A DNA stretch of 64,000 bases from Parvularcula sp. BBD 1991-13 (GTDB taxonomy: Bacteria; Pseudomonadota; Alphaproteobacteria; Caulobacterales; Parvularculaceae), in contig LYSZ01000003.1 in the NCBI GenBank assembly GCA_001657385.1, forward strand, positions 67,001 through 131,000, given 5' to 3'. Numbering within the stretch: position 1 is the first letter of the stretch; each line of letters opens with the position of its first letter. This document shows, one piece after another, positions 26,386 through 34,487 of the stretch. The notes below the pieces were generated by a model, which searched no databases, was not told the origin of the DNA, and was given only the letters and a program-made list of their open reading frames with translations. The position numbers and the translations under genes are program-made.

Positions 26386-28103
26386 GACGCGCCCTCATAG
26401 ATCCAGTTGCGCAGGATCGTGACGAATTCATCCGGGTACTGCTCGGCGATCTCGCCAAGTTTGCGTACTGAGGATGCGCGCACCTTGCCGTCGACGTCGC
26501 GGATCTCCAGCATCTGATTGAGCGCCTCGTCCATGGGCTGCTTGGCGAGGGCGAGCGGCTCGCCGCCTTCGCCGGCGACGGCGGCCTCGCCGGACGCGCC
26601 CTCGATCGCCTGAAGCTCGCCGTCGGGACCGGCGGCCGCGCCGTCATGGGCCAGTTGCGGCGCCGTCTGAAGCGGCGTCGCGTCGGCGCTCGCCACCTGC
26701 TCCTGCTCGCGGAGGGCGGGCAGCGCGCGGTCGAGCGCCGGGCGGATCACGCCGAAAATGACGATCACCCCCAACGCCAGCAAGGCCGCGGCGCGCACCA
26801 CCGAATCCATGTTGTCGACGACGGCTTCGCGCAGGCTGACGGACGCCGCCCGCGGCAGGGTCGCGTCGAGATCGGCGAAAGGCAGGCTTTCGATGGTGAC
26901 GACGTCGCCGCGCTCGGCGGAAAAGCCGACGGCGGATTTGACGATGTTTTCCAGCCGGGCGAGTTCCTCCGGGGTATGCGGACGGGTTTCAAGGCCGCCC
27001 TCCGGCCCCGGAATTCTCGCGTGATCGACGACGACGGAAACCGACAGGCGTTCGATCTCGCCCGGCTCGATCACCTGTTCGCTCTGCACCGAGGAGATCT
27101 CGTAATTGAGAAGCTGTTCGCTGCGCTCCATTTCATTCTGCGTGCGCGCGGCGACGTCGGCGTTGACGTCCGCTTCCGGAAGGTTCTGTTCGACGGTGAC
27201 CGGGTCTTCGTTGGCGTTCTCGCGAGAGCGCTCGGTCTCGTCGACCACCTGGCGCGAACGGATCGCGGTCTCTCGCGGGTCGAAACGCTCCTCGCGGCGC
27301 ACCTCGCGCTCGGTGCGCAGGTCCGCGGCGACGCGCACGCGCACGCGGCCCGGCCCGAGATGCGGCGTCAGCACCGCCTCCACGGAGGACGCGAGGCGGT
27401 CCTCGATGTCCTGGCGCAGGCCGTCGACCGAAGCGGCGCTGGCGAGGGCGCCGTCTTCCTCCGCGAACACGACGCCGAGACGCGCATCGAGGACGGAAAC
27501 GGCCGAGGGGGTCAGGCGCGGCACCGCGGACGAAACGAGATGACGGATCGAGGCGGCGTGGCGCGCCTCCAGCGTCAGCGAGCCGCGCATGCGCACGACG
27601 ACGGACGCGCTGGGCGGCGCCGTGTCGCGGCTGAACGGATCGCGCGTCGCCAGGACAAGATGCACGCGCGCGCTCTCAACGTCGTTCAGCGTCTGGATCG
27701 TCCGCGACAGCTCGCCTTCCAACGCGCGCAGACGGCTGACGTCCTGCATGAACGAGGTCAGTCCAAATGAGGTGTTCTGATCAAAGATTTCGTAACCAAC
27801 CGAGCCGCCGGAGGGCAGGCCCTTTTCGGCCATGCTCATGCGCAGGCGCGCAACCCGGTCCCGCGGCACATAAACCGTGCGGCCGTCCGCCGAGAGCTTG
27901 ACCGGAACGTCCATCCCCTCCAGCGCGGAGATCACCGCGCCGGCGTCGGATTCCTGAAGATCCGTAAACAGCGGGTCCATCTGCGGCTGGGTGAATGAAA
28001 ATCCGACGCCCGCCAGGAGCGCGATCACCCCCGCTCCGACAGCGCACAGGATGGCGAGTTTCTGGGATCCCGCCTGACGAAGCGTTTCTATATATTTTTC
28101 CAC
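26382..28103 (-). CDS. fliF: Flagellar MS-ring protein FliF
   Basis: A 573-residue FliF with two membrane segments: residues about 17-38 and about 440-460 (AALLALGVIVIFGVI). The region between holds ring-building motifs, including ARVHLVLATRDPFSRD and the pattern for RBM2 and RBM3; the C-terminal tail binds FliG. It nucleates basal body assembly in the inner membrane. It heads the minus-strand operon and is divergent from fliL, with a TTTTTAAAC-type motif at 28151 in the 128-bp spacer. Confidence 0.96.
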   Translation of the reverse strand: MEKYIETLRQAGSQKLAILCAVGAGVIALLAGVGFSFTQPQMDPLFTDLQESDAGAVISALEGMDVPVKLSADGRTVYVPRDRVARLRMSMAEKGLPSGGSVGYEIFDQNTSFGLTSFMQDVSRLRALEGELSRTIQTLNDVESARVHLVLATRDPFSRDTAPPSASVVVRMRGSLTLEARHAASIRHLVSSAVPRLTPSAVSVLDARLGVVFAEEDGALASAASVDGLRQDIEDRLASSVEAVLTPHLGPGRVRVRVAADLRTEREVRREERFDPRETAIRSRQVVDETERSRENANEDPVTVEQNLPEADVNADVAARTQNEMERSEQLLNYEISSVQSEQVIEPGEIERLSVSVVVDHARIPGPEGGLETRPHTPEELARLENIVKSAVGFSAERGDVVTIESLPFADLDATLPRAASVSLREAVVDNMDSVVRAAALLALGVIVIFGVIRPALDRALPALREQEQVASADATPLQTAPQLAHDGAAAGPDGELQAIEGASGEAAVAGEGGEPLALAKQPMDEALNQMLEIRDVDGKVRASSVRKLGEIAEQYPDEFVTILRNWIYEGAS

Positions 28104-28231
28104 GGCAATAACAGTACGTTCTCGATACTCGCCCCGTCTTACGTCCAGCTTTTTAAACTGACGTCAAAATTCCTCCTGTATGGGTTGAAAGAAGCAGGAC
28201 AACCATTTGTATTTGAATAAAGTTGTAGGTA

Positions 28232-28756
28232 ATGGACGCGATCGAACATCAAGACGACGACGACAAGAAGGCGGGCGCGGCGAAGGCGAACGGACGGGCG
28301 ATCGCAATGCGCGCGCTCGGCGTTGCCGGGCTCGTCGCGGCGATGGGCGTGGCGGCCGTGGGCGGCGCGGTCGTCGCGGTCGGCCAGGAGCGGCTGCTGG
28401 AGCGCGTCGCGGCCCTGACCGCCAAAGACGATAACGCGCATCAGTCCGACGCGGCCGGGCTCGCCCATGTGCCCCTGCCGGAAACAGTCTATACGCTGAG
28501 CAGCGGGACGGGCACGCACTATCTCATGGCGAAAATCACCCTGCGGATCGACCAGCGCGACGAAAACGCAGTGCGCGCGAACCTGCCGGCCCTGCAGACC
28601 GTCCTGCAAACCTTCATGAGAGAGTTGACCGTCGACGAACTCACCGGCGCCGCGGGGCTATACCAGTTGCGCAAGGCCTGCCTGCACCGGGCGCGCAAAG
28701 TCATGGGCGATCAGGCCGTCAAGGACGTCTTCATCACCGAAATCATGGTTCAGTAA
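28232..28756 (+). CDS. fliL: Flagellar basal body protein FliL
   Basis: A 174-residue single-pass inner-membrane protein: charged cytoplasmic N-terminus, membrane segment at about 27-50, and a periplasmic FliL domain ending in the classic KDVFITEIMVQ. FliL surrounds the stator and supports torque. It heads a plus-strand operon fliL-fliM-motE-like. Confidence 0.92.
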   Translation: MDAIEHQDDDDKKAGAAKANGRAIAMRALGVAGLVAAMGVAAVGGAVVAVGQERLLERVAALTAKDDNAHQSDAAGLAHVPLPETVYTLSSGTGTHYLMAKITLRIDQRDENAVRANLPALQTVLQTFMRELTVDELTGAAGLYQLRKACLHRARKVMGDQAVKDVFITEIMVQ

Positions 28757-28841
28757 CCGGCGCCCGCCCCATCGGCGCAACGGCCCGCAAAAAGGCCGGC
28801 GCCGCGGTCATTTGAAAGCCACAGTATAAAGGCATCCCGTT

Positions 28842-29852
28842 ATGAGCACGAACGCTACATCTTCCGCTTCTCCATTCCGCGACAGCGCCGCCCCGGCCGC
28901 CGGCGGCGCCGGCGCGCCAAGCGCCGACGCCCAGGCGGTGATGCGCCGTCTTGCCGAAACGGCGATCTCCCACGAGCGCCTGCCGATGCTCGACATCGTC
29001 TTCGACAAACTGTCGCGCATGCTGACCGAAAGCTTTCTGCACCTTGTCTCCACCGACGTTCAGGTGTCGCTCAACGACGTCGACTATATCCGGTTCGGCG
29101 ACTTCATCGCCGGCGCCGGCGCGCCGCGGATCATCGCTGTTATTCACGCACCGGAATGGGACAATTCCTTCATCATCTCGATCGACACGCGTCTCATATT
29201 CGCCCTCGCGGAAGTCCTGCTCGGCGCGGCGCCGGACAGCGTCCGTGAGGCGTCCGGCGACGCCGCGCGCACGCCAACCAATATCGAGATGCAGATCGCC
29301 AAGCGCATCTTCACCATTGTCTCGGAGCGGCTCGGAGACGCCTTCGAAACCGTGGCCAAGGTCGAGTTCGCCATCGAGCGGCTGGAGCTGAACCCCCAAT
29401 TCGCGGCCATCGCCCGGCTTACCAGCGCGGCGGTGGAGGGCGATCTGTCCCTTTCCGTCGCCGGCGTCGCCGGCGCGCTCAAGGTAATCTTTCCGTACAC
29501 CACGCTGGAGCCCCTGAAAGCCTCGCTGCAACAGATGTTCGTCGGCGAGCGCGTCGGCCGGGACATGACCTGGGAGCGCCATTTCGAACGCGCCGTCCTC
29601 AATACGGAACTGAACTTCGAGGCGATCCTGCACCAGCAGAACGCCGCCCTGAACGAAATTCTGAACTGGAAGCCGGGCGACACGATCACCTTCGACGCCT
29701 CGGCGGAGTCGGAAGTGCGCCTGTTGTGCGACGGCCTCGAATTCTTCCGTGGGCCGATGGGCCGCAAGAACGGACGCATCGCCGCCCAGGTCGAGCACAT
29801 GTCCCTGCGCGAGACCGGCGGCGACGCGCAGGATGAAAGGGCGGCGTCATGA
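28842..29852 (+). CDS. fliM: Flagellar motor switch protein FliM
   Basis: A 336-residue FliM with the CheC-like middle domain (SVDVQV-like segment STDVQVSLNDVDYIRFGDF) and C-terminal SpoA domain (LNFEAILHQQNAALNEILNWKPGDTI in pieces). The N-terminal CheY-P binding segment is weakly conserved. FliM transmits the CheY signal to FliG. Its stop overlaps the start of the next gene (ATGA). Confidence 0.94.
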   Translation: MSTNATSSASPFRDSAAPAAGGAGAPSADAQAVMRRLAETAISHERLPMLDIVFDKLSRMLTESFLHLVSTDVQVSLNDVDYIRFGDFIAGAGAPRIIAVIHAPEWDNSFIISIDTRLIFALAEVLLGAAPDSVREASGDAARTPTNIEMQIAKRIFTIVSERLGDAFETVAKVEFAIERLELNPQFAAIARLTSAAVEGDLSLSVAGVAGALKVIFPYTTLEPLKASLQQMFVGERVGRDMTWERHFERAVLNTELNFEAILHQQNAALNEILNWKPGDTITFDASAESEVRLLCDGLEFFRGPMGRKNGRIAAQVEHMSLRETGGDAQDERAAS

Positions 29853-30583
29853 ACGCGTTCAACTCCCTGCTGACGGCGAGCGCGCTGATCGCGTTTTCCG
29901 CCGCCGTGGCCGCCGCCCCGCCGGCGGCGGAAGCCGTCAACGACCGCGAGTCCCAGAACAAGCAGCGCGACAAGCAGGAATTCGGCGCCCATGACCGGCC
30001 ATGGGCGAAAGACAAGCTGTCCTCCCCGGACGGACAGCCGGGCGGCGGCTTCGCATTCGACAGCGCCGCGCCGGGCCTCGCCCAGTCGAAAGCCTGCGTC
30101 GAGGAGGCGATCCTCAGCGGCGAGACGGTTTCCGCGCGCATGCTGAACGCCGCAGTCCTGAACACGACGGCCGCGCTCGACGCCGTCAAGGAGGAGCGCG
30201 CGCGCATCGACGACCAGCGCCAGTCCCTCGCCGACATGCGCGCGCTTACCGAGGCCGCGAGCCGCCGCGCGCGGGAGGAGCTGCAGGCCCTGCGCGACCT
30301 GCGCGAGGAAGTGGCGGGCCTGATCGACGAGCTTGAGCGCCGGGAAGACGCCAATATCGCCCGCGTCGTCGAGCTTGTGCGCAACCTCAGCGCCAAGGAC
30401 GCCGCGCGCATTCTCGCCGACAACGACGCCCGCTTCGTGGTGCAGGTGATGGACGCGCTCGATGCGCGGATCACCGCCGATATCCTAGGCCGTATGGAAA
30501 CGGAACGGGCGCAGGAGATCATCGACGTGATCGCAACGCGCGGCCGCCCGGGACAGGACGACGGGCAGGAACAGCGCCTCTAG
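29849..30583 (+). CDS. MotE-like flagellar protein (MgtE-N type domain)
   Basis: A 244-residue exported protein with signal peptide (to about residue 24), a Gly/Pro linker, a coiled coil at about 105-160, and a C-terminal helical repeat (VVELVRNLSAKDAARILADNDARFV split) resembling the MgtE N-terminal/MotE domain. In Sinorhizobium MotE is a periplasmic chaperone for the MotC motor protein. Coupling to fliM supports a motor-related role. No motC or motD is visible in the window. Confidence 0.75.
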   Translation: MNAFNSLLTASALIAFSAAVAAAPPAAEAVNDRESQNKQRDKQEFGAHDRPWAKDKLSSPDGQPGGGFAFDSAAPGLAQSKACVEEAILSGETVSARMLNAAVLNTTAALDAVKEERARIDDQRQSLADMRALTEAASRRAREELQALRDLREEVAGLIDELERREDANIARVVELVRNLSAKDAARILADNDARFVVQVMDALDARITADILGRMETERAQEIIDVIATRGRPGQDDGQEQRL

Positions 30584-30584
30584 C

Positions 30585-30633
30585 GCGTGTTGCAACAAAA
30601 GCGGGTTAACCGGTTTTGCGACTCGCAACACGC
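30585..30633. repeat. Long hairpin after the MotE-like gene
   Basis: GCGTGTTGC and GCAACACGC form the outer stem, with CAAAA/TTTTG and GGTTAACC nested within. It lies two bases after the stop of the MotE-like gene, between convergent genes, and may terminate transcription from both sides. It looks like a dispersed intergenic repeat. Confidence 0.5.
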
Positions 30634-30665
30634 TCCACTTGAGAACCCACGGCCAATTGTGACCA

Positions 30666-30700
30666 GAGCCGATTGTAATCGCGTTGAACGCAATCGGCTC
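30666..30700. repeat. Second intergenic hairpin
   Basis: GAGCCGATTG and CAATCGGCTC form a perfect 10-bp outer stem with CGTT/AACG inside. It lies in the same convergent spacer, 80 bp from the FliL-like stop. Probably a terminator or repeat element. Confidence 0.5.
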
Positions 30701-30779
30701 CGGGGCGATCTGGAAATCCGCAGCGAGCGGAAGCCTTCGACAGGGCGCGCCGCGCGGCGACCGGCCCGCCGCAGGCGTC

Positions 30780-31283
30780 CTATCGCAATTCCGGTTTCGC
30801 CGGCGGCGGCGCGCGGCGGGCCGCGCGGGCGTTCGCACGGCCGTTTTCCTGAAGCAGGAGACGATCGATCAGAACCCCGCCGATCTCGCCGTCATTGATC
30901 ATCAGCTCCAGATCCTTTTTGATGCGCGCAGACACCGTCGTCGGATCGAGCGATCCCGGCGAGATCGCGCCTTCGCGCTCCATGGCGAAAAAAGTCTCGA
31001 TGATGGTCGAACGCAGTTGCGGCTTATTACGAGACAAAAGCTGCAACTGCTGGAAGTCGCGCGCCTCGACATTGATCTGCGCCAGGAGGACCCCGGCGAC
31101 GCGGTTATCCTCGAACAGCGGAATGGAAAACTGGCCCGCGGCGAAAATGGACGGCGCCTCCGCCTCCGCCGGCCGCTGGTCCGCGACGTCGCCCTCGCCG
31201 ATCAGCGCGAGCGCCCCGCCATAGCCGCCGCCGCCCGCCAGCGCGACAAGACCTGCACAGAGCAACAGCTGTTTCATACCCAT
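30780..31283 (-). CDS. Second FliL-like periplasmic protein, downstream of flgH
   Basis: A 167-residue protein with an N-terminal hydrophobic anchor (about 5-28) and a periplasmic domain containing GVLLAQINVEARDFQQLQLL and LRSTIIETFFAMEREGAISPGS, then a basic Pro/Ala tail. Topology and place after flgH match the FliL paralogue that follows flgH in rhizobial flagellar clusters. Identity is inferred mainly from context. ATG 31283 or 31277 are both possible. Confidence 0.55.
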   Translation of the reverse strand: MGMKQLLLCAGLVALAGGGGYGGALALIGEGDVADQRPAEAEAPSIFAAGQFSIPLFEDNRVAGVLLAQINVEARDFQQLQLLSRNKPQLRSTIIETFFAMEREGAISPGSLDPTTVSARIKKDLELMINDGEIGGVLIDRLLLQENGRANARAARRAPPPAKPELR

Positions 31284-31310
31284 GACGCGGCGATCCTTTT
31301 TTCCGGCTTG

Positions 31311-32048
31311 CTAGAAAGGCGAGACATACTCATAGACGCGCTGGCCGTAGCGCGGTTTCTGCACGCGGCTGATCACGCCGCGCCCGCCATAGGCGATGCG
31401 CGCCTCGGCGACTTTGAAGTAGTCGATGGTGTTCTCCGCGGTGATGTCTTCCGGCCGGATCACCCCGGCCACGCGAAGCTCGCGCAATTCATGATTGACG
31501 CTGACTTCCTGGCGTCCGGCGATGACGAAATTGCCGTTGGGCAGGCGTTCGGTCACGACGACGGCGACCCGCAGGGAGATCTCCTCATTGCGGTTGATTT
31601 CGCCGGCGCCGCGGGCGCGGGATTCCGCGGACAGGTCGACCGCCTGTTCCGGCGTGAAGGAGTCGGCCAGGGCGTCGTCCAGGGTGCTTTCAAGACCGAA
31701 CAGCGCCTCCAGCCCCAGCGCCTCTGCGGTGTCGCGGCTGCGCGAGGTCGAGTTGCGCATGCGCGCATTGTCTTCGATATCGATCATGACCGTGAGAATG
31801 TCGCCGACATCGCTGGCGCGCTGGTCGCGGAAGAAACTGCGTTTGTTGGCCTCCCACAGGGAATTCGGGTGCAGGTGGCGCCCGTCGCCCTCGGGCATGG
31901 GCATCTGCACCACCCGCGCCTCGTACTGGTTGCGCGGATCGCTGACCTCGCTGAGCGACGGCCCGTCAAAGGCCTCGTCCCACGAGGCGCAGCCGGTCAG
32001 GGCGGCGAAGACCGCGAGGGAAGCGTATCGGACGAGATGTTCAACCAT
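31311..32048 (-). CDS. flgH: Flagellar L-ring lipoprotein FlgH
   Basis: A 245-residue lipoprotein. The signal peptide ends in lipobox LTGC with the modified Cys at 20, which decides the start at 32048 over a longer form from 32114. The body has NSLWEANKRSFFRDQRASDVGDILTV, the FlgH signature, and ELRVAGVIRPEDI. FlgH forms the outer-membrane L ring. It is 31 bp after flgA in the minus-strand operon flgF-flgG-flgA-flgH. Confidence 0.95.
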   Translation of the reverse strand: MVEHLVRYASLAVFAALTGCASWDEAFDGPSLSEVSDPRNQYEARVVQMPMPEGDGRHLHPNSLWEANKRSFFRDQRASDVGDILTVMIDIEDNARMRNSTSRSRDTAEALGLEALFGLESTLDDALADSFTPEQAVDLSAESRARGAGEINRNEEISLRVAVVVTERLPNGNFVIAGRQEVSVNHELRELRVAGVIRPEDITAENTIDYFKVAEARIAYGGRGVISRVQKPRYGQRVYEYVSPF

Positions 32049-32079
32049 GCGGTAGGTCCTGCCTGTCAAGCGTTGGCGG

Positions 32080-32745
32080 CTATTGTACGGTGATGGATGT
32101 CGGCCCCTCGACAACGCCTTCGACGATGGAGGCGCTGTCGAGATGCATGACGCGAATGACCTCGCCGCGCGCCCCGTCGTCGAGGGCGCGCCCGCGCGCG
32201 GTCAGCGTAATGAACGGGTCTTCAAGGGAAACGGTGACGATCGAGTTCTTCCGAACCACGACGGGTTCGCGGAACCAGTCGGCTGAGATCGGCCGGTTCG
32301 CGGCGAGGGAGCGGCGCGCCTGCTTGCCCGCCACGGCGCCGGGATCGAACACCGGCGTTTTGGGCAGGTGCGAAAGCGGGGTGGAGATCCTGACAAAGTC
32401 CGCCTCCCGCGCCACGTCGCCGGCGGAGATGGTCCGGATCGGCGCGTAAACCTCGACGCGGGCCTGGGCGCGCCCGCTGATCCCCTTGCGGATGCGGCCG
32501 TTGCCGACCGTGGCTTCGAAATGACCGCTCTGGGGGTTGAAGCGGACGATTTCGATTGTCTTCACCTCTCCGCGCACCGGCGTCATCTGCGTCACCGTGA
32601 CGGTCGCGTATGACGGCAGGGCTTCGCCGGCGGCGAGGGTCAGCTCGTGCGCGATACGCTCCGGCAAAGGCTGCGCCATCGCCGCCTGGGCGAGGAACCA
32701 GGCGCAACATAAGGAAAGCGCAAAAAAGATCCGTATACTCTTCAT
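32080..32745 (-). CDS. flgA: P-ring assembly chaperone FlgA
   Basis: A 221-residue periplasmic protein with a signal peptide ending at AAMAQ. The C-terminal SAF-like domain shows GDVAREADFVRI, AANRPISADWF and DGARGEVIRVMHLDS. FlgA helps FlgI polymerise into the P ring. It follows flgG by 12 bp. Confidence 0.93.
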   Translation of the reverse strand: MKSIRIFFALSLCCAWFLAQAAMAQPLPERIAHELTLAAGEALPSYATVTVTQMTPVRGEVKTIEIVRFNPQSGHFEATVGNGRIRKGISGRAQARVEVYAPIRTISAGDVAREADFVRISTPLSHLPKTPVFDPGAVAGKQARRSLAANRPISADWFREPVVVRKNSIVTVSLEDPFITLTARGRALDDGARGEVIRVMHLDSASIVEGVVEGPTSITVQ

Positions 32746-32757
32746 TACCGTTCGCCG

Positions 32758-33543
32758 TTACCGCATGTTCGAAACGCGCGAAGACATCTGATCCGCGGTT
32801 TCGATGACCTTGGCGTTCATCTCATAAGCGCGCTGGGCCGAAATCAGGTCCGTGATTTCCTCAACCACGTTGACGTTGGAGGTCTCCACATATCCCTGGC
32901 GGATGGTCGCCACGCCTTCCTCTCCCGGCAGGCCGACCAGTTCGGCGCCGGACGCGAGCGTCTCGCGCAGGAGATTGTCGCCGATCGGCTCAAGACCAGC
33001 TTCGTTGATGAAGGTCGCCAGCGTGATCCGGCCGACGAGTTGCGGCTGGTCCTGGTCCGGCGTAATCGCGAACACCTCGCCGTTGCGGTTGATCTCGATA
33101 TCCGTCGCTTCCTGCGGCATGACGATGCCCGGCGTCAGCTCAAAGCCGTCAAGGGTGACGATCTGGCCTTCCGGGGAAAGCTTGAAGGTTCCCGCGCGGG
33201 TATAGGCAAGCTCGCCGTCCGGCATCGTCACCGAGAAGAAGCCCCGGCCCTCCAGCGCGATGTCGAGGGGGTTGCCGGTCGATTGCAGGTTGCCCTGCTC
33301 CGTGATGCGCGCCACCGCCGCCGGCTTGACGCCGAGACCGATATTGACGCCGACCGGGACAACCGTTCCGGCATCAGATGAAAACGCGCCCTCGCGCCGC
33401 TGCGACTGATAGATCAGGTCGGTGAATTCCGCCCGGCCGCGCTTGAACGCCGTTGTGTTGATGTTGGCGATATTGTTGGAGATGACTTCGACATTCGTCT
33501 GTTGCGCCATCATTCCGGTGGCGGCGATTTTCATGATGCGCAT
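32758..33543 (-). CDS. flgG: Distal rod protein FlgG
   Basis: A 261-residue rod protein. It starts with the rod/hook motif (MAATGM-type ATGMMAQQTNVEVISNNIAN), has YTRAGTFKLSPEGQIVTLDG in the centre, and ends with the C-terminal motif SNVNVVEEITDLISAQRAYEMNAKVI (in pieces). FlgG forms the distal rod. Length is standard. Confidence 0.97.
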   Translation of the reverse strand: MRIMKIAATGMMAQQTNVEVISNNIANINTTAFKRGRAEFTDLIYQSQRREGAFSSDAGTVVPVGVNIGLGVKPAAVARITEQGNLQSTGNPLDIALEGRGFFSVTMPDGELAYTRAGTFKLSPEGQIVTLDGFELTPGIVMPQEATDIEINRNGEVFAITPDQDQPQLVGRITLATFINEAGLEPIGDNLLRETLASGAELVGLPGEEGVATIRQGYVETSNVNVVEEITDLISAQRAYEMNAKVIETADQMSSRVSNMR

Positions 33544-33578
33544 GGCAAATCCTCTGCGTTGCGGTTTTCCGTCACGGC

Positions 33579-34307
33579 CTAGGAGCGGTTGTCGCCCAGC
33601 CGGTTGATGGCGTCTTTCTTCTGGTCGTGCATGTCGCTCGCGGCGCGCGAGGCGTTTTCGTAGCTGCGCGACAGCTCGATCAGCCGGGTGACTTCGAAAA
33701 TCGGATTGACGTTGGAACCCTCGATGGCGCCCTGGATGATCGACGCGTCCTCGGCCGGCGCCGCGTTTTCGCCCGGCGCCGCGTAACGGGCGTTCTCCTG
33801 CCGGACAAGGTCCTGTTCGTTTTCGAACTGGAAAACCTCGATGCGGCCGATCTGGATTTCTCCCGCCGTGATCGAGCCGTCCTGACCGATCGCCACCTCG
33901 CCGATCTCCTCGATCGGAATGGCGATCGGCGCCCCGCCTTCGCCCAGCACCGGCGAGCCGTCAAGCGCGGTAAGCTCGCCATTGGGCGAGACGACAAGAC
34001 GCCCGTCGCGCGTGTACTGAACGCCGTCGGGCGTCTGGACCGAGAGCCAGCCCTCGCCGTTCACGGCGATATCGAACTGGTTCTGCGTCCTGATTACCGG
34101 TCCCGACTGGTAATCCGTATAGGATGCGCGGTCGATGACAAAACTGATCTCGTCGCTGGCCCCCGCCTTGCGCAGCGCCTCGTCGAACATCATGCGCTCT
34201 GCCTTGAACGCGGTCGTGTTCATGTTCGCGAGGTTGTTCGCAACGATTTCAAGCTCGCGGTTGACCGCCACACGATGCGAAAGCGTTACGTATAAAGATG
34301 TATCCAC
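33579..34307 (-). CDS. flgF: Proximal rod protein FlgF
   Basis: A 242-residue rod protein with the N-terminal motif RELEIVANNLANMNTTAFK, the core YTRDGRLVVSPNGELTALDG and the C-terminal motif SNVNPIFEVTRLIELSRSYE. It begins with GTG at 34307. It is the first gene of the operon, divergent from the 612-aa gene, and the spacer holds two TTTAAA motifs. Confidence 0.95.
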   Translation of the reverse strand: MDTSLYVTLSHRVAVNRELEIVANNLANMNTTAFKAERMMFDEALRKAGASDEISFVIDRASYTDYQSGPVIRTQNQFDIAVNGEGWLSVQTPDGVQYTRDGRLVVSPNGELTALDGSPVLGEGGAPIAIPIEEIGEVAIGQDGSITAGEIQIGRIEVFQFENEQDLVRQENARYAAPGENAAPAEDASIIQGAIEGSNVNPIFEVTRLIELSRSYENASRAASDMHDQKKDAINRLGDNRS

Positions 34308-34434
34308 GGCGTTGCGGCCCCTTCGATTTGCTCGTGCGGGTTGTTCGCGCGTCGCGCCAGGCGGCTTTTCCGCCTGACTGTTCCCGCCTTTACGATCGCG
34401 ACTTTTTCAAAGCCGCCATTTCCGAAACCCGAAT

Positions 34435-34457
34435 TTAAACTAGAGGGGCCAGTTTAA
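34435..34457. promoter_or_regulatory. Paired TTTAAA motif between flgF and the motAB operon
   Basis: ATTTAAAC and GTTTAAAG, 19 bp apart, lie in the divergent spacer, 30-53 bp upstream of the 612-aa gene and about 130-150 bp from flgF. Similar motifs occur upstream of other flagellar operons; binding by a CtrA-type regulator is inferred. Confidence 0.4.
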
Positions 34458-34487
34458 AGCGGCGTTTCAGTTTGTGTCCGGACTATC

